A stretch of 64,000 bases of DNA, from contig NZ_MJGO01000037.1 in NCBI RefSeq assembly GCF_001864895.1, forward strand, positions 232,759 to 296,758, given 5' to 3'. The position numbers and the translations under genes are program-made. Source of the DNA: Curtobacterium sp. MCBA15_009. Its GTDB lineage: Bacteria > Actinomycetota > Actinomycetes > Actinomycetales > Microbacteriaceae. Positions 33,768-42,347 of this stretch are shown here, piece after piece. How positions within the stretch are numbered: position 1 is the first letter of the stretch; every line of letters starts with the position of its first letter. The notes under the pieces are model-generated. The model searched no databases, had not been told where the DNA came from, and saw nothing but the letters and a program-made list of their open reading frames with translations.

Positions 33768-35093
33768 TCACTGCTCCTTGGCGAGCGCGGCGTCCATCTT
33801 CTGCGCCAGCTGCTCGGCGACGTCGTCGACCGGTGTCGAGCCGTCGAACGCGCCCGGCAGCATGTTCGTCTCGAGGGTGTTCCACGCTGCGGTGTTCTTC
33901 GAGACGGGCAGGGGCTCGGCGTAGTCGACCGCGTCGAGGAAGACCTGCAGGTCGGCGTCGGGCATCGTCTTCGTGAAGGCGTCCTGCGTGCCCTCGTACG
34001 CGGGGATGATCGCACCCATGTCGCCCTGCTGCTGCTGGGCGTCCTTGCTGGCCAGGTACACCTGGAGCGCCTGCGCGGCGGCCTTGTCCTTGCTGCCCTC
34101 GGCGACGACGTTCGAGACCCCGTGGATGACGGTCGCCTGCTTCTTGCCCGTGGGCAGCGGGTAGACGACGACGTCCTTCTCGAGGTCGGTGCCGGTCAGC
34201 GCGGACCGGAACCAGCTGCCGCCCTGGTACATCGCGAGCTTGCCCGAGGTGAACCACTGGTCGGCGGTGGTGTCGGTGAGCTGCTTGATGGACGGCGAGG
34301 CACCGGAGTCGATCAGGTCGGTCCAGAACTGCAGGCCTTCCTCGGAGGCCTTCGACGCGTACTCGGACTTCGTGCCGTCGGCGTTCAGCACCGATCCCCC
34401 GGCCTGGAAGATGGTGTTGTAGTACGTCGTCTGGCCGTCCATGCCGGCGGCGGCGCCGTAGACGCCCTTGCCCTCGAGCTTCTCGCGGAGCTCGGCCGCG
34501 GTCTGCTGGAAGTCGTCCCAGGTCCAGTCCTTGTCGGGCAGGTCCATGCCGGCCTGCTCGAACAGCGACTTGTTCACCCAGACACCGATGGTGTCGAAGT
34601 CCTTCGGGACGCCGTACTGGGTGTCGTCGTAGGTGTACAGGTCGTTGAGCGCGCTCGAGTACTTCGACGGGTCGATGTCGCCGGCCTTGACCTCGCCGGT
34701 GATCGGGGCGAGCTTGCCGTTGGCCGCGTAGAGCTGGAAGTTCGGGCCGTTCATCCAGAACAGGTCGGGCAGCGTGTTGCTCGATCCCTGCGTCTGCAGC
34801 TTGGTGAAGTAGTTGGCGTACGGCGTGACGTCGACGCTGACCTTGATGTCGGGGTACTCCTCGTTGAAGCCCTTGAGGTTCGCCTTGATCGCGTCGACCT
34901 GGTTCTCGTCCCAGACGGCGTAGGTCAGGTTCGCCTTCGTGTCCTTCGCCGGGGCGGCGTAGTCGCCGCCGGAGCCGGAGGCCCCGGACGACGAGGAGCA
35001 CCCGGCGAGGAGTGCGGCCGCACCGAGCGCGGCGACGGCGCCGAGGAGGACGCGGCGCACGCCGGTGCCTCGGGCGGGGATGTGTGCGGTCAT
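33768..35093 (-). CDS. Sugar-binding lipoprotein of ABC transporter
   Basis: 441 residues, extracellular solute-binding protein family 1. A signal peptide with lipobox LLAGC places the lipid-modified Cys at about residue 32, followed by a Ser/Gly linker. Mature features include LFWMNGPNFQLYAANGKL, PKDFDTIGVWVNKSLFEQAG and GSWFRSAL. It captures a sugar or glycoside for the two permeases. AGGA precedes the ATG. The Gfo/Idh/MocA gene lies 23 bp upstream, in the same operon. Confidence 0.92.
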   Translation of the reverse strand: MTAHIPARGTGVRRVLLGAVAALGAAALLAGCSSSSGASGSGGDYAAPAKDTKANLTYAVWDENQVDAIKANLKGFNEEYPDIKVSVDVTPYANYFTKLQTQGSSNTLPDLFWMNGPNFQLYAANGKLAPITGEVKAGDIDPSKYSSALNDLYTYDDTQYGVPKDFDTIGVWVNKSLFEQAGMDLPDKDWTWDDFQQTAAELREKLEGKGVYGAAAGMDGQTTYYNTIFQAGGSVLNADGTKSEYASKASEEGLQFWTDLIDSGASPSIKQLTDTTADQWFTSGKLAMYQGGSWFRSALTGTDLEKDVVVYPLPTGKKQATVIHGVSNVVAEGSKDKAAAQALQVYLASKDAQQQQGDMGAIIPAYEGTQDAFTKTMPDADLQVFLDAVDYAEPLPVSKNTAAWNTLETNMLPGAFDGSTPVDDVAEQLAQKMDAALAKEQ

Positions 35094-35116
35094 CGGGAGG
35101 TCCTTTCGCACGGCCG

Positions 35117-36373
35117 TCAGGAGGTGACGGTCTGGGAGGGGTGGGAGGGGTCGGTGTCGGAGGGGTGCGTGTGCGCGGGGTGGACGGGCGCCGCGAAGTG
35201 CGCGATCGTCGCGGCCGGCAGGGGCGGGACGTCGACGGGGACCGAGCCGTTGCGCAGCGACCGGGTCGCGAGCGCGCCGGCGGCGACCGCGGCGCGGGCC
35301 GCGATCGGCGAGAGCTGCGCGGGTTCGCCGAGCGCGACGGACCGCAGGAACTCGGTCATGGTGAGCAGGTCGGCGTCGGCGTGGCCGTCCTCGACACCGT
35401 CGATCGGGTACTCGCGGTCCCCCGCGGTGTCCCACCCGCGGCGGTGCGTCCACACCTTCACGACGCCGCCGCCGGTGTCGCCGATGTTCTCGAGCCGCCC
35501 CTCGGTCCCGATGACGGTGTAGTTCCGCCAGTAGTCCGGGGTGAAGTGGCACTGCTCGTAGCTCGCCTGCACGCCGTTGTCGAGCGTCATCATGACCATC
35601 GAGACGTCCTCGACGTCGACGACGGGGTTCAGGCCGGTCTGGGCGAGCGGCGGCCAGTTGTCGAACGAGAACCAGTCCCCCATCAGCTCGCCGCTGCGGT
35701 CGCGCCGGTCGGTCACGTCGCCGTAGACCGACAGGGACCCCATGCCGACGACGCGGGCGGTGTCGCCGCCGCCGAGGGCGTGGATGACGTCGAGGTCGTG
35801 GCTCGCCTTCTGCAGGAGCAGCGAGTTCACCTTCGTGCGGTCCGCGTGCCAGTCCTTGAAGTAGTAGTCGCCGCCGTTGCCGACGAAGTGGCGGACCCAG
35901 ACGGCCTTCACCTCGCCGATCTCGCCGCGCTCGATCACCTGGCGCATGAGCCGGACGACCGCCGCGTGCCGGAAGTTGTGCCCGACGTAGAGCGGCGTGC
36001 CGGTCTCGGCGGCGGTGTTGAGGACCGCGTCGGCGTCCTCGACCGTGATGGCGAGGGGCTTCTCGAGGTAGACCGCGATGCCGGCGCGCAGCAGGTCGAT
36101 CGCGATCTCGGCGTGCGTCCAGTCGGGCGTCGTGACGATCGCCGCGTCCACCACCCCGGCGAGGTCACGGTGGTGCTCGACCACGGTGGCCCCGGGGTAC
36201 TCGGCCCGGCCGCGCTCGCGGCCTGCCTCGGTCACGTCGGCCACGGCGACGACCTCGGCGCGCAGCGCCGGGTCCGCGGCACTGGCCTCGGCCACGTGCC
36301 CCGCGATGGCGGACCGCTGTCCCATCCCGATCACCGCGACCCGGAGGGTCCCGTCGTCAGCGCGCATGCTCAT
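35117..36373 (-). CDS. Gfo/Idh/MocA-family sugar dehydrogenase
   Basis: 418 residues. A Rossmann N-terminus (VAVIGMGQRSAIAGHVAEA), the EKPLAITVEDAD motif near 115, and the C-terminal GTEGRLENIGD are typical of NAD(P)-dependent oxidoreductases acting on sugars, inositols or glycosides. It is the first gene of the sugar ABC operon, so it probably acts on the imported compound. ATG 36373 has GGGAGCGAG upstream; an in-frame ATG two codons later is possible. It has a Pro/His/Ser-rich C-terminal tail of about 20 residues. Confidence 0.88.
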   Translation of the reverse strand: MSMRADDGTLRVAVIGMGQRSAIAGHVAEASAADPALRAEVVAVADVTEAGRERGRAEYPGATVVEHHRDLAGVVDAAIVTTPDWTHAEIAIDLLRAGIAVYLEKPLAITVEDADAVLNTAAETGTPLYVGHNFRHAAVVRLMRQVIERGEIGEVKAVWVRHFVGNGGDYYFKDWHADRTKVNSLLLQKASHDLDVIHALGGGDTARVVGMGSLSVYGDVTDRRDRSGELMGDWFSFDNWPPLAQTGLNPVVDVEDVSMVMMTLDNGVQASYEQCHFTPDYWRNYTVIGTEGRLENIGDTGGGVVKVWTHRRGWDTAGDREYPIDGVEDGHADADLLTMTEFLRSVALGEPAQLSPIAARAAVAAGALATRSLRNGSVPVDVPPLPAATIAHFAAPVHPAHTHPSDTDPSHPSQTVTS

Positions 36374-36685
36374 CTCGCTCCCTTGCGTGATTGTGACGTC
36401 CATGATGCCGAATCGATCATGGATGCACAATAGGCGCTCACGGAACGCTCATGTAGCGAGATGCGATGGTTTTACATGCCGGTAACGTCCGCGGGCGGGC
36501 GTCGCCGACGCGTCGGCCGGGAGGCACGCCTCGCGTCCGTCACGGCCGTCACCGTCCGGGACGGCACGGCGGGCGCGGGGCGCTCCGTCGGTCGGGCGCC
36601 AGGCGCGGGCCGGGGGAGGTTGTCGGGGAGGATCGGCCGTGCGGGTGGCCGTCCGTGGCGGAGGTCGGGCGCTGCGGTCGGGTGC
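36374..36685. promoter_or_regulatory. Promoter region of the sugar ABC operon (312 bp, no gene)
   Basis: The part next to the operon (36374-36480) is clearly richer in A/T than the surroundings. A dyad CATGAT-9 bp-ATCATG spans 36401-36421. On the minus strand TATTGT (36429-36434 area) is a possible -10 that would place the start of transcription at the edge of this dyad, as for a repressor operator. The distal half (36490-36685) looks like ordinary GC-rich spacer; nothing supported was found in it. Confidence 0.45.
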
Positions 36686-37474
36686 TCAGTCCGCGACGAT
36701 GAGCTCCACCCCGGCGGCGGCGAGGTCCGCGGCGAAGGCAGCCGGGACGGGCTGGTCGGTGACGAGCACGTCGATCCGGTCGAGCGGGCAGATCCGCGCG
36801 AACGTCGACCGCTCGATCTTCGTCGAGTCGGCCACCACGACGACCCGGCGCCCGACGGCGGCGAAGTGCCGACTCACCTCGGCCTCGCCCTCGTGCATGG
36901 TCGTGGCACCGTACTGCCCGGTCAGGCCGTCCACCCCGAGCACCACGAGGTCGAGCGCGAACTCGTCGAGGGTGTCGCGGACGAGCGGGCCGACGAGCTC
37001 GTAGGACTGGCGGCGCGCCACCCCGCCCGTGACGACGATCTTGACGTTCGCCCGGACGGAGAGCTCGTACCCGACGTTCAGGGCGTTCGTCACGATGGTG
37101 ATGCCGAACTCGCCGTCGGCCCGGATGAAGCGTTCGCTCTTGCCGAGCTCGCGCGCGACCTCGGTCGTGGTCGTCCCCCCGTTGAGCCCCACGGTCTCGC
37201 CGGGCTGCACGAGACGGGCGGTCGCGCGGGCGATCGCCGTCTTCGCCTCGGCCTGCCGGGCGATCTTGTACTGCAGCGGCAGTTCGTAGCCGGCGCCGAG
37301 CGCCGCCGCCCCGCCGTGGGTGCGGGTCACGAGCCGCTGGTCGGCCAGCGTCGTGAGGTCGCGCCGCGCGGTCGCCGGCGAGATCCCGAGCAGCTCGCCG
37401 ATCTCGGCGATCGAGACGTTGCCGCGCTCGCTCACGAGTTCGAGCAGGGCGTTCAGCCGCTGTTGGGGGGTCAT
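36686..37474 (-). CDS. DeoR-family transcriptional regulator
   Basis: 262 residues. N-terminal helix-turn-helix (VSIAEIGELLGISPATARRDL) and a DeoR C-terminal sensor domain (about 75-240) with the GGTTTTEVARELG phosphosugar-binding loop. It probably represses the divergent amino-sugar genes and perhaps the sugar ABC operon. ATG 37474 was chosen since TAGGAT ends 7 nt upstream; another ATG nine bases earlier would leave that hexamer overlapping the codon. Confidence 0.9.
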   Translation of the reverse strand: MTPQQRLNALLELVSERGNVSIAEIGELLGISPATARRDLTTLADQRLVTRTHGGAAALGAGYELPLQYKIARQAEAKTAIARATARLVQPGETVGLNGGTTTTEVARELGKSERFIRADGEFGITIVTNALNVGYELSVRANVKIVVTGGVARRQSYELVGPLVRDTLDEFALDLVVLGVDGLTGQYGATTMHEGEAEVSRHFAAVGRRVVVVADSTKIERSTFARICPLDRIDVLVTDQPVPAAFAADLAAAGVELIVAD

Positions 37475-37600
37475 GACGGTCATCCTACGGCGTCGGTCCG
37501 ACGCTCTCGTGATCGGAAATGACGCGTTCGTCTTCCGTCGCGCACGATCGCTCGCTACGATTCGTGGGATCGATCACCCCGAGCGGAACGGAAGGCTCCC
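37475..37600. promoter_or_regulatory. Divergent promoter and candidate DeoR operator
   Basis: 126 bp between the DeoR gene and the catabolic operon. The dyad CGGAA(at)GACG-CGTT-CGTCTTCCG covers 37514-37537 and overlaps a weak -35 (TTCCGT) placed 17 bp before TACGAT (37556-37561), a plausible -10 for the catabolic operon. GGAAGG then precedes the ATG at 37601. Confidence 0.5.
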
Positions 37601-38479
37601 ATGACCGACACCTTCGTGAGCGCCGAGCTGGCGTCCCAGCCGGAGACCTGGCGTGCCGCCGCCGCACTCCTGCCGACGGTCGCCGACGCACTCCCCCAGC
37701 CCGGTGAACGCGTCGCCGTCGTGGGCTGCGGCACGAGCTGGTTCGTCGCGATGTCCTACGCCGTCGCCCGCGAGCAGGCCGGCCTCGGCGTGACCGACGC
37801 CTTCGCCGGCTCCGAGTACCCGGCGTCGCGCGAGTACGACCGGGTGCTCACCATCAGCCGCTCCGGCACGACGACCGAGGTCGTCGACCTGCTCCACGCC
37901 CTGCCGTCCCGACGCACCGTGCTCGTCACGGCCGTGCCGGACAGCCCCGCCGCAGCCGCGGCCGACGACGTCGTCGCGCTGCCCTTCGCCGACGAGCGCT
38001 CCGTCGTGCAGACCCGCTTCGCGACCACGACGCTCGCGCTCCTCCGTGCCTCGCTCGGCGACGACGTCGACGCCCTCGCCGCCCAGGCCGAGACCGCCCT
38101 GTCCGTCCCGATCGACGACCTGCTCGACGCCGAGCAGGTCACCTTCCTCGGTCGCGGTGCCGCGGTCGGCCTGACCGCCGAGGCAGCGCTCAAGACGCGC
38201 GAGGCCGCACAGTTCTGGGCCGAGTCGTACCCGGCGATGGACTACCGGCACGGGCCCATCGCCATCGCCCAGCCCGGCCGCCTCGTCTGGTCGCTCGGCC
38301 CGACCCCCGACGGGCTGGCCGACGAGGTCGCCGCCACCGGCGCCCGCCTGGTGCAGCACGACCTCGACCCGTTGGCCGGGCTCGTCGTCGTGCACCGGTT
38401 CGCCGTGGCCCTGGCCGAGCGCCGCGGACTCGACCCCGACAACCCCCGGTCGCTCACGCGGTCGGTCATCCTCACCTGA
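37601..38479 (+). CDS. SIS-domain amino-sugar-phosphate deaminase/isomerase (AgaS-like)
   Basis: 292 residues with two SIS domains; phosphosugar loops GCGTSWFVA (42-50) and SRSGTTTE (86-93), and the second-domain PAMDYRHGP. Relatives deaminate or isomerise galactosamine- or glucosamine-6-phosphate, or act as the glucosamine-6-phosphate synthase isomerase half without a glutaminase. Here the context (deacetylase, PfkB kinase, class II aldolase) favours conversion of an amino-sugar phosphate to a ketose phosphate. First gene of a five-gene coupled operon. Confidence 0.85.
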   Translation: MTDTFVSAELASQPETWRAAAALLPTVADALPQPGERVAVVGCGTSWFVAMSYAVAREQAGLGVTDAFAGSEYPASREYDRVLTISRSGTTTEVVDLLHALPSRRTVLVTAVPDSPAAAAADDVVALPFADERSVVQTRFATTTLALLRASLGDDVDALAAQAETALSVPIDDLLDAEQVTFLGRGAAVGLTAEAALKTREAAQFWAESYPAMDYRHGPIAIAQPGRLVWSLGPTPDGLADEVAATGARLVQHDLDPLAGLVVVHRFAVALAERRGLDPDNPRSLTRSVILT

Positions 38480-39384
38480 TGGCGGCCGCAGGCGCGGTGC
38501 TCGGGGTCGACGTCGGCGGCACGGGCGTGAAGGCACGGCTCACCGACACCGACGGACGCGTCCTCGACGACCACCGGGTCCCGACACCGCGTGAGGACCC
38601 GGACGGCACGGCACTCGCCGCCGTCGTCGCCGACCTGGCGGTGCGCGCGGCCGACCACGGCCCGCTGGCCGCGGTCGGACTCGTCACCCCCGGTGTCGTC
38701 GACGAGACGAGCGGCACCGTCGTGCTCGCCGTCAACCTCGGCTGGCGCGACGTCCCCGCCCGTGAGCGGGTCCGCGCGGCCCTGCTCGCGCGGGGCGTCG
38801 ACGTGCCCGTCGCCTTCGGCCAGGACGTCCGTGCCGGTGCCCTGGCCGAGGTCGCCGCCGGCGGACCGGCCCTGGCGACCGGTTCGGTGTCGTTCGTGCC
38901 CGTCGGCACCGGCCTCGCGAGCACGCTCGTCGTCGACGGCGCCGTGGTGTCCGGTGGCGGCTGGGCGGGGGAGATCGGGCAGGTGCGGATCCCGACCGGG
39001 CCGCACGCCGGGCTCCGGGTCGAGGAGATCGCCTCGGCCGGGGCCGTCGCCCGCCGGTCCGGCGCACCGTCCGCCCACGCGGCGATGCTCCGGGTGCGGG
39101 ACGGCGACCCCGTGGCGACCACCGTCTGGCACGAGTGCGTCGACGTCCTCGCCGACGCCCTGGCCTGGACCACCGCGGTCGCCGGCTGCCACACCGTCGT
39201 CGTGGGCGGGGGACTGGCCGAGTCCGGTCCGCTGCTCCTCGACCCGCTGCGCACGGCCCTGGCCGGACGGCTCGTCGGGGTCCGGGTGCCCGCCGTCGTG
39301 CCGGCCCGGCACGGCGACGCCGCCGGGGCGATCGGCGCCGGCCTGCTCGCCCGCCGTGCCCTCGACGGACGGGTCCTCGTGTGA
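38479..39384 (+). CDS. ROK-like sugar kinase lacking the zinc motif
   Basis: 301 residues. The ATP-binding DVGGTGVKA lies at 11-19 and a GQDVRAGALAE segment near 114-124 supplies the catalytic Asp found in ROK kinases. The usual ExGH and the CxCGxxGCxE zinc motif are absent: the region reads GEIGQVRIPTGPHAGL. It would phosphorylate an incoming hexosamine (GlcNAc or GalNAc). The start shares a base with the previous stop (TGATG). Confidence 0.78.
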   Translation: MAAAGAVLGVDVGGTGVKARLTDTDGRVLDDHRVPTPREDPDGTALAAVVADLAVRAADHGPLAAVGLVTPGVVDETSGTVVLAVNLGWRDVPARERVRAALLARGVDVPVAFGQDVRAGALAEVAAGGPALATGSVSFVPVGTGLASTLVVDGAVVSGGGWAGEIGQVRIPTGPHAGLRVEEIASAGAVARRSGAPSAHAAMLRVRDGDPVATTVWHECVDVLADALAWTTAVAGCHTVVVGGGLAESGPLLLDPLRTALAGRLVGVRVPAVVPARHGDAAGAIGAGLLARRALDGRVLV

Positions 39385-40502
39385 CGACGCTCATCCGCGC
39401 CCCCCGTGTCGTGACCGCGACCGACGACCTCCGCGACGCCTGGCTCGTCGTCGACGACTCCGGCGCCGTGCGCGCCACCGGGGTCGGCACCCCGCCCGAC
39501 ACCGACGACGTCGTCACGGTGGCCGACGGCGCCGTGGTCCCCGGCCTCGTCGACCTGCACGCCCACGGCGCCCTCGGCCACGACTTCGCGTCCTGCACCG
39601 CCGACCAGGCCCGTGCCGCCGCCGACCACCACCGTTCCCGGGGCACGACGACGCTCGTCGCGTCCGTGGCCACCGGCCGGCACGACGACACCGTCGCCGC
39701 CCTGGCCCGGCTCCGACCGCTCGTGGCGGACAGCACGCTCGCCGGCATCCACCTCGAGGGGCCGTGGCTCGCGCAGTCCCGGCGCGGTGCGCACCGCGCC
39801 GACCTGCTGCACGCACCGGACGCGGCCGAGGTCGACGCCCTCCTCGCCGCCGCGGGCGACGCGCTCCGGATCGTGACCCTCGCGCCGGAGCTCCCCGGCG
39901 CACTCGACGTCGTCGCCCGGCTCGTCGCCGCCGGGGTCGTCGTGGCGATCGGCCACACCGACGCGACCGCCGAGCAGACCCGCCGGGCGGTCGACGCCGG
40001 GGCCTCGCTCGTCACGCACCTGTTCAACGGCATGCCGCCGCTGCACCACCGCGCCCCCGGGCCGGTCGGTGCGGCGCTCACGGACGACCGCGTGCTGCTC
40101 GAGTGCATCGTCGACGGCCACCACCTCGACCCGCTGACGGTCGCGCTCGTGCAGCGCACCGCTCCGGGTCGCACCGTGCTCGTCTCCGACGCCATGTCCG
40201 CGACCGGCTGCCCCGACGGCGACCACACCGTCGCCGGGTCGGCCGTGTCGGTCCGGGGCGGCATCGCGATGACCGCCGACGGCTCGTCCCTCGCCGGCAG
40301 CACGATCGCCGTGGCCGACGCCGCACGGACCCTGCTCACCGCCGGTGTCCCGCTGCCCGAGGTCGTCGCCGCGTCGTCCTCCCGCGCCGCCCAGCTGCTC
40401 GGCCGCCCGGCACCCCTGACCGTCGGGGCCCCGGCCGAGCTCCTCGTGCTCGACCCGCACGCGGGCACGGTGCGGCCCCTGCCGAGGGCGGTGGCCGCAT
40501 GA
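39381..40502 (+). CDS. nagA: N-acetylhexosamine-6-phosphate deacetylase (NagA/AgaA)
   Basis: 373 residues, amidohydrolase fold. Metal and catalytic residues are in place: His60-x-His62, Glu126 (GIHLEGP), His192 (AIGHTD), His213 (THLFNGM) and catalytic Asp270 (SDAMSATG). It removes acetate from GlcNAc-6-P or GalNAc-6-P; the neighbours with a PfkB kinase and class II aldolase make GalNAc-6-P possible, and the choice cannot be made from sequence. GTG start overlapping the kinase stop (GTGA). Confidence 0.9.
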   Translation: MTTLIRAPRVVTATDDLRDAWLVVDDSGAVRATGVGTPPDTDDVVTVADGAVVPGLVDLHAHGALGHDFASCTADQARAAADHHRSRGTTTLVASVATGRHDDTVAALARLRPLVADSTLAGIHLEGPWLAQSRRGAHRADLLHAPDAAEVDALLAAAGDALRIVTLAPELPGALDVVARLVAAGVVVAIGHTDATAEQTRRAVDAGASLVTHLFNGMPPLHHRAPGPVGAALTDDRVLLECIVDGHHLDPLTVALVQRTAPGRTVLVSDAMSATGCPDGDHTVAGSAVSVRGGIAMTADGSSLAGSTIAVADAARTLLTAGVPLPEVVAASSSRAAQLLGRPAPLTVGAPAELLVLDPHAGTVRPLPRAVAA

Positions 40503-41509
40503 TCGTCGTCGTCACCCCGAACCCCGCCGTCGACGTCACCTACCGCGTCGCGGAGCAGCGCATCGGCGAGACCCAGCGCGTCCTCGACGTCGCCCGGCGA
40601 CCGGGCGGCAAGGGCCTGAACGTCGGTCGGGTGCTCGACACCACCGGCACCGGCACGCACGCGGTCCTGCCGCTCGGCGGGGCCGCCGGGCGGTGGATCG
40701 CCGAGGCGCTCGACGCCCTCGGCCTCGCGCACACCGACGTCGCGATCGGCGGCGAGACCCGCACGACGGTCACCGTCGTCGACGACCTCGCCCACCCGAC
40801 GATGCTCGGCGAACCCGGCCCGGAACTCGGGGCGGAAGAGTGGGACGCCGTCACCGCTGCCGTCACGGCGCTGCTGCCCGGCGCCGACGCGCTGGTCGTG
40901 TCCGGCTCGCTGCCGCGCGCGACCGACCCGGGCGTCGTCGCCCGGTGGGTGGCGGCGGCGCGGCACCACGGCGTGCCGAGCGTCGTCGACTGCTCGGGCG
41001 ACGCGCTCCTCGCCGCCGCGTCGGCCGGGGCGACCGTGTGCAAGCCGAACCGCGAGGAGCTGCTCGACGCCACCGGCGCCGACGACGAACGCTCCGGTGC
41101 GCGGCTCCTGCTCGAGCGCGGCGCGACCGTCGTCGTCGTCTCGCGCGGCTCGGACGGCATCGCTGCCCACACCGCCGACCGCGTGCTCGACGTGCCGGCG
41201 GTCCCCGGGGTCAGCGGCAACCCGACGGGTGCCGGCGACGCCGCGACCGCCGGACTCGTCGGTGCGCTCGTCGGTGCCCTCGACCGTGCGCTCGACCGTG
41301 CCCTCGACCGTGCGACCGACGGCGGCCCCGGCAGCACCGCGGTGCTCGACGACGCCGTCCTGCTCCACGCGCTCCGCTCCGCTGCGGCGCACGGTGCCGC
41401 CGCGGTCCTGCGCCCGGTGGCCGGCGAGGTCGACCCCGCCGACGTCGCCCGGTTCCTGCACCCCGACCACGACCACGCCGACACCGACCGAACGAGGACC
41501 CCCGCATGA
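40499..41509 (+). CDS. PfkB-family phosphosugar kinase (tagatose-6-P or fructose-1-P type)
   Basis: 336 residues. It has the 1-phosphofructokinase/tagatose-6-phosphate kinase opening VVVTPNPAVDVTY, GGKGLNVGRVL (37-47) and the catalytic GAGD (244-247, Asp247). In this operon it would make the ketose bisphosphate for the aldolase that follows. Residues 260-271 are three tandem ALDR units encoded by 12-bp repeats (41279-41320), an insertion in a surface loop. ATGA overlap with nagA. Confidence 0.87.
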   Translation: MIVVVTPNPAVDVTYRVAEQRIGETQRVLDVARRPGGKGLNVGRVLDTTGTGTHAVLPLGGAAGRWIAEALDALGLAHTDVAIGGETRTTVTVVDDLAHPTMLGEPGPELGAEEWDAVTAAVTALLPGADALVVSGSLPRATDPGVVARWVAAARHHGVPSVVDCSGDALLAAASAGATVCKPNREELLDATGADDERSGARLLLERGATVVVVSRGSDGIAAHTADRVLDVPAVPGVSGNPTGAGDAATAGLVGALVGALDRALDRALDRATDGGPGSTAVLDDAVLLHALRSAAAHGAAAVLRPVAGEVDPADVARFLHPDHDHADTDRTRTPA

Positions 41510-42342
41510 TCACCGACCTCGCCCTGACCGGGCTGCTCGACACCGCCCGCACCGCCCGCCGCGGCGTCGGTGCCTTCAACGTGGTGCTGCTCGAGCACGC
41601 CGAGGCCATCGTCACCGGGGCCGAGCGCGCCGGTCTGCCCGTCGTGCTGCAGATCAGCGAGAACTGCGTCCGCTACCACGGCGGCCTCGCCCCGATCACG
41701 GCGGCGACGCAGGCCATCGCCCGCGCCGCCGACGTCGACGTGCTCGTGCACCTGGACCACATCGAGGACCCGGAACTCGTCGCCGCCGGCATCGACCTCG
41801 GTGTCGACTCGGTCATGTACGACGGGTCGCACCTCGACTTCGCGGCGAACGTCGCCGCCACCCGCGACCTCGCGGCCCGGTGCCACGCGGCGGGCGTCGC
41901 GATCGAGGCCGAGCTCGGCGAGGTCGGCGGCAAGGACGGCGTGCACGCCCCGGGCGTCCGCACCGACCCCACCGACGCCGCCACCTTCGTCGCCGACACC
42001 GACGTCGACGCCCTCGCCGTCGCCGTCGGCACCTCGCACGCGATGCAGACCCGCGAGGCCTCGGTCGACCGCGACCTGGTCGCGCGGCTGCGGGAGACCG
42101 TGCCGGTGCCGCTCGTGCTGCACGGCTCCTCCGGCCTGTCCGACGACGAGCTCCGCGGCGCCGTGCACGCCGGCATGACGAAGATCAACATCTCGACGCA
42201 CCTCAACGGGCTGTTCACCCGTGCGCTCCGGGGCGTCCTCGACGAGCGCCCGGACCTCGTGGACCCGCGCGGGTACGTGTCCGCCGGCCGCGAGGCGATC
42301 GCCACCGAGACGGCACGACTGCTCACCCTGCTGCACGGCTGA
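41506..42342 (+). CDS. Class II ketose-bisphosphate aldolase (GatY/KbaY/Fba type)
   Basis: 278 residues. Zinc ligands His85, His178 and His206 and catalytic Asp84 appear in VHLDHIED, VGTSHAM and VLHGSSG. The protein cleaves tagatose- or fructose-1,6-bisphosphate to dihydroxyacetone phosphate and glyceraldehyde 3-phosphate. It ends the operon; only 5 bp separate it from the convergent serine dehydratase gene. ATGA overlap with the kinase gene. Confidence 0.88.
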   Translation: MITDLALTGLLDTARTARRGVGAFNVVLLEHAEAIVTGAERAGLPVVLQISENCVRYHGGLAPITAATQAIARAADVDVLVHLDHIEDPELVAAGIDLGVDSVMYDGSHLDFAANVAATRDLAARCHAAGVAIEAELGEVGGKDGVHAPGVRTDPTDAATFVADTDVDALAVAVGTSHAMQTREASVDRDLVARLRETVPVPLVLHGSSGLSDDELRGAVHAGMTKINISTHLNGLFTRALRGVLDERPDLVDPRGYVSAGREAIATETARLLTLLHG

Positions 42343-42347
42343 GCCGG

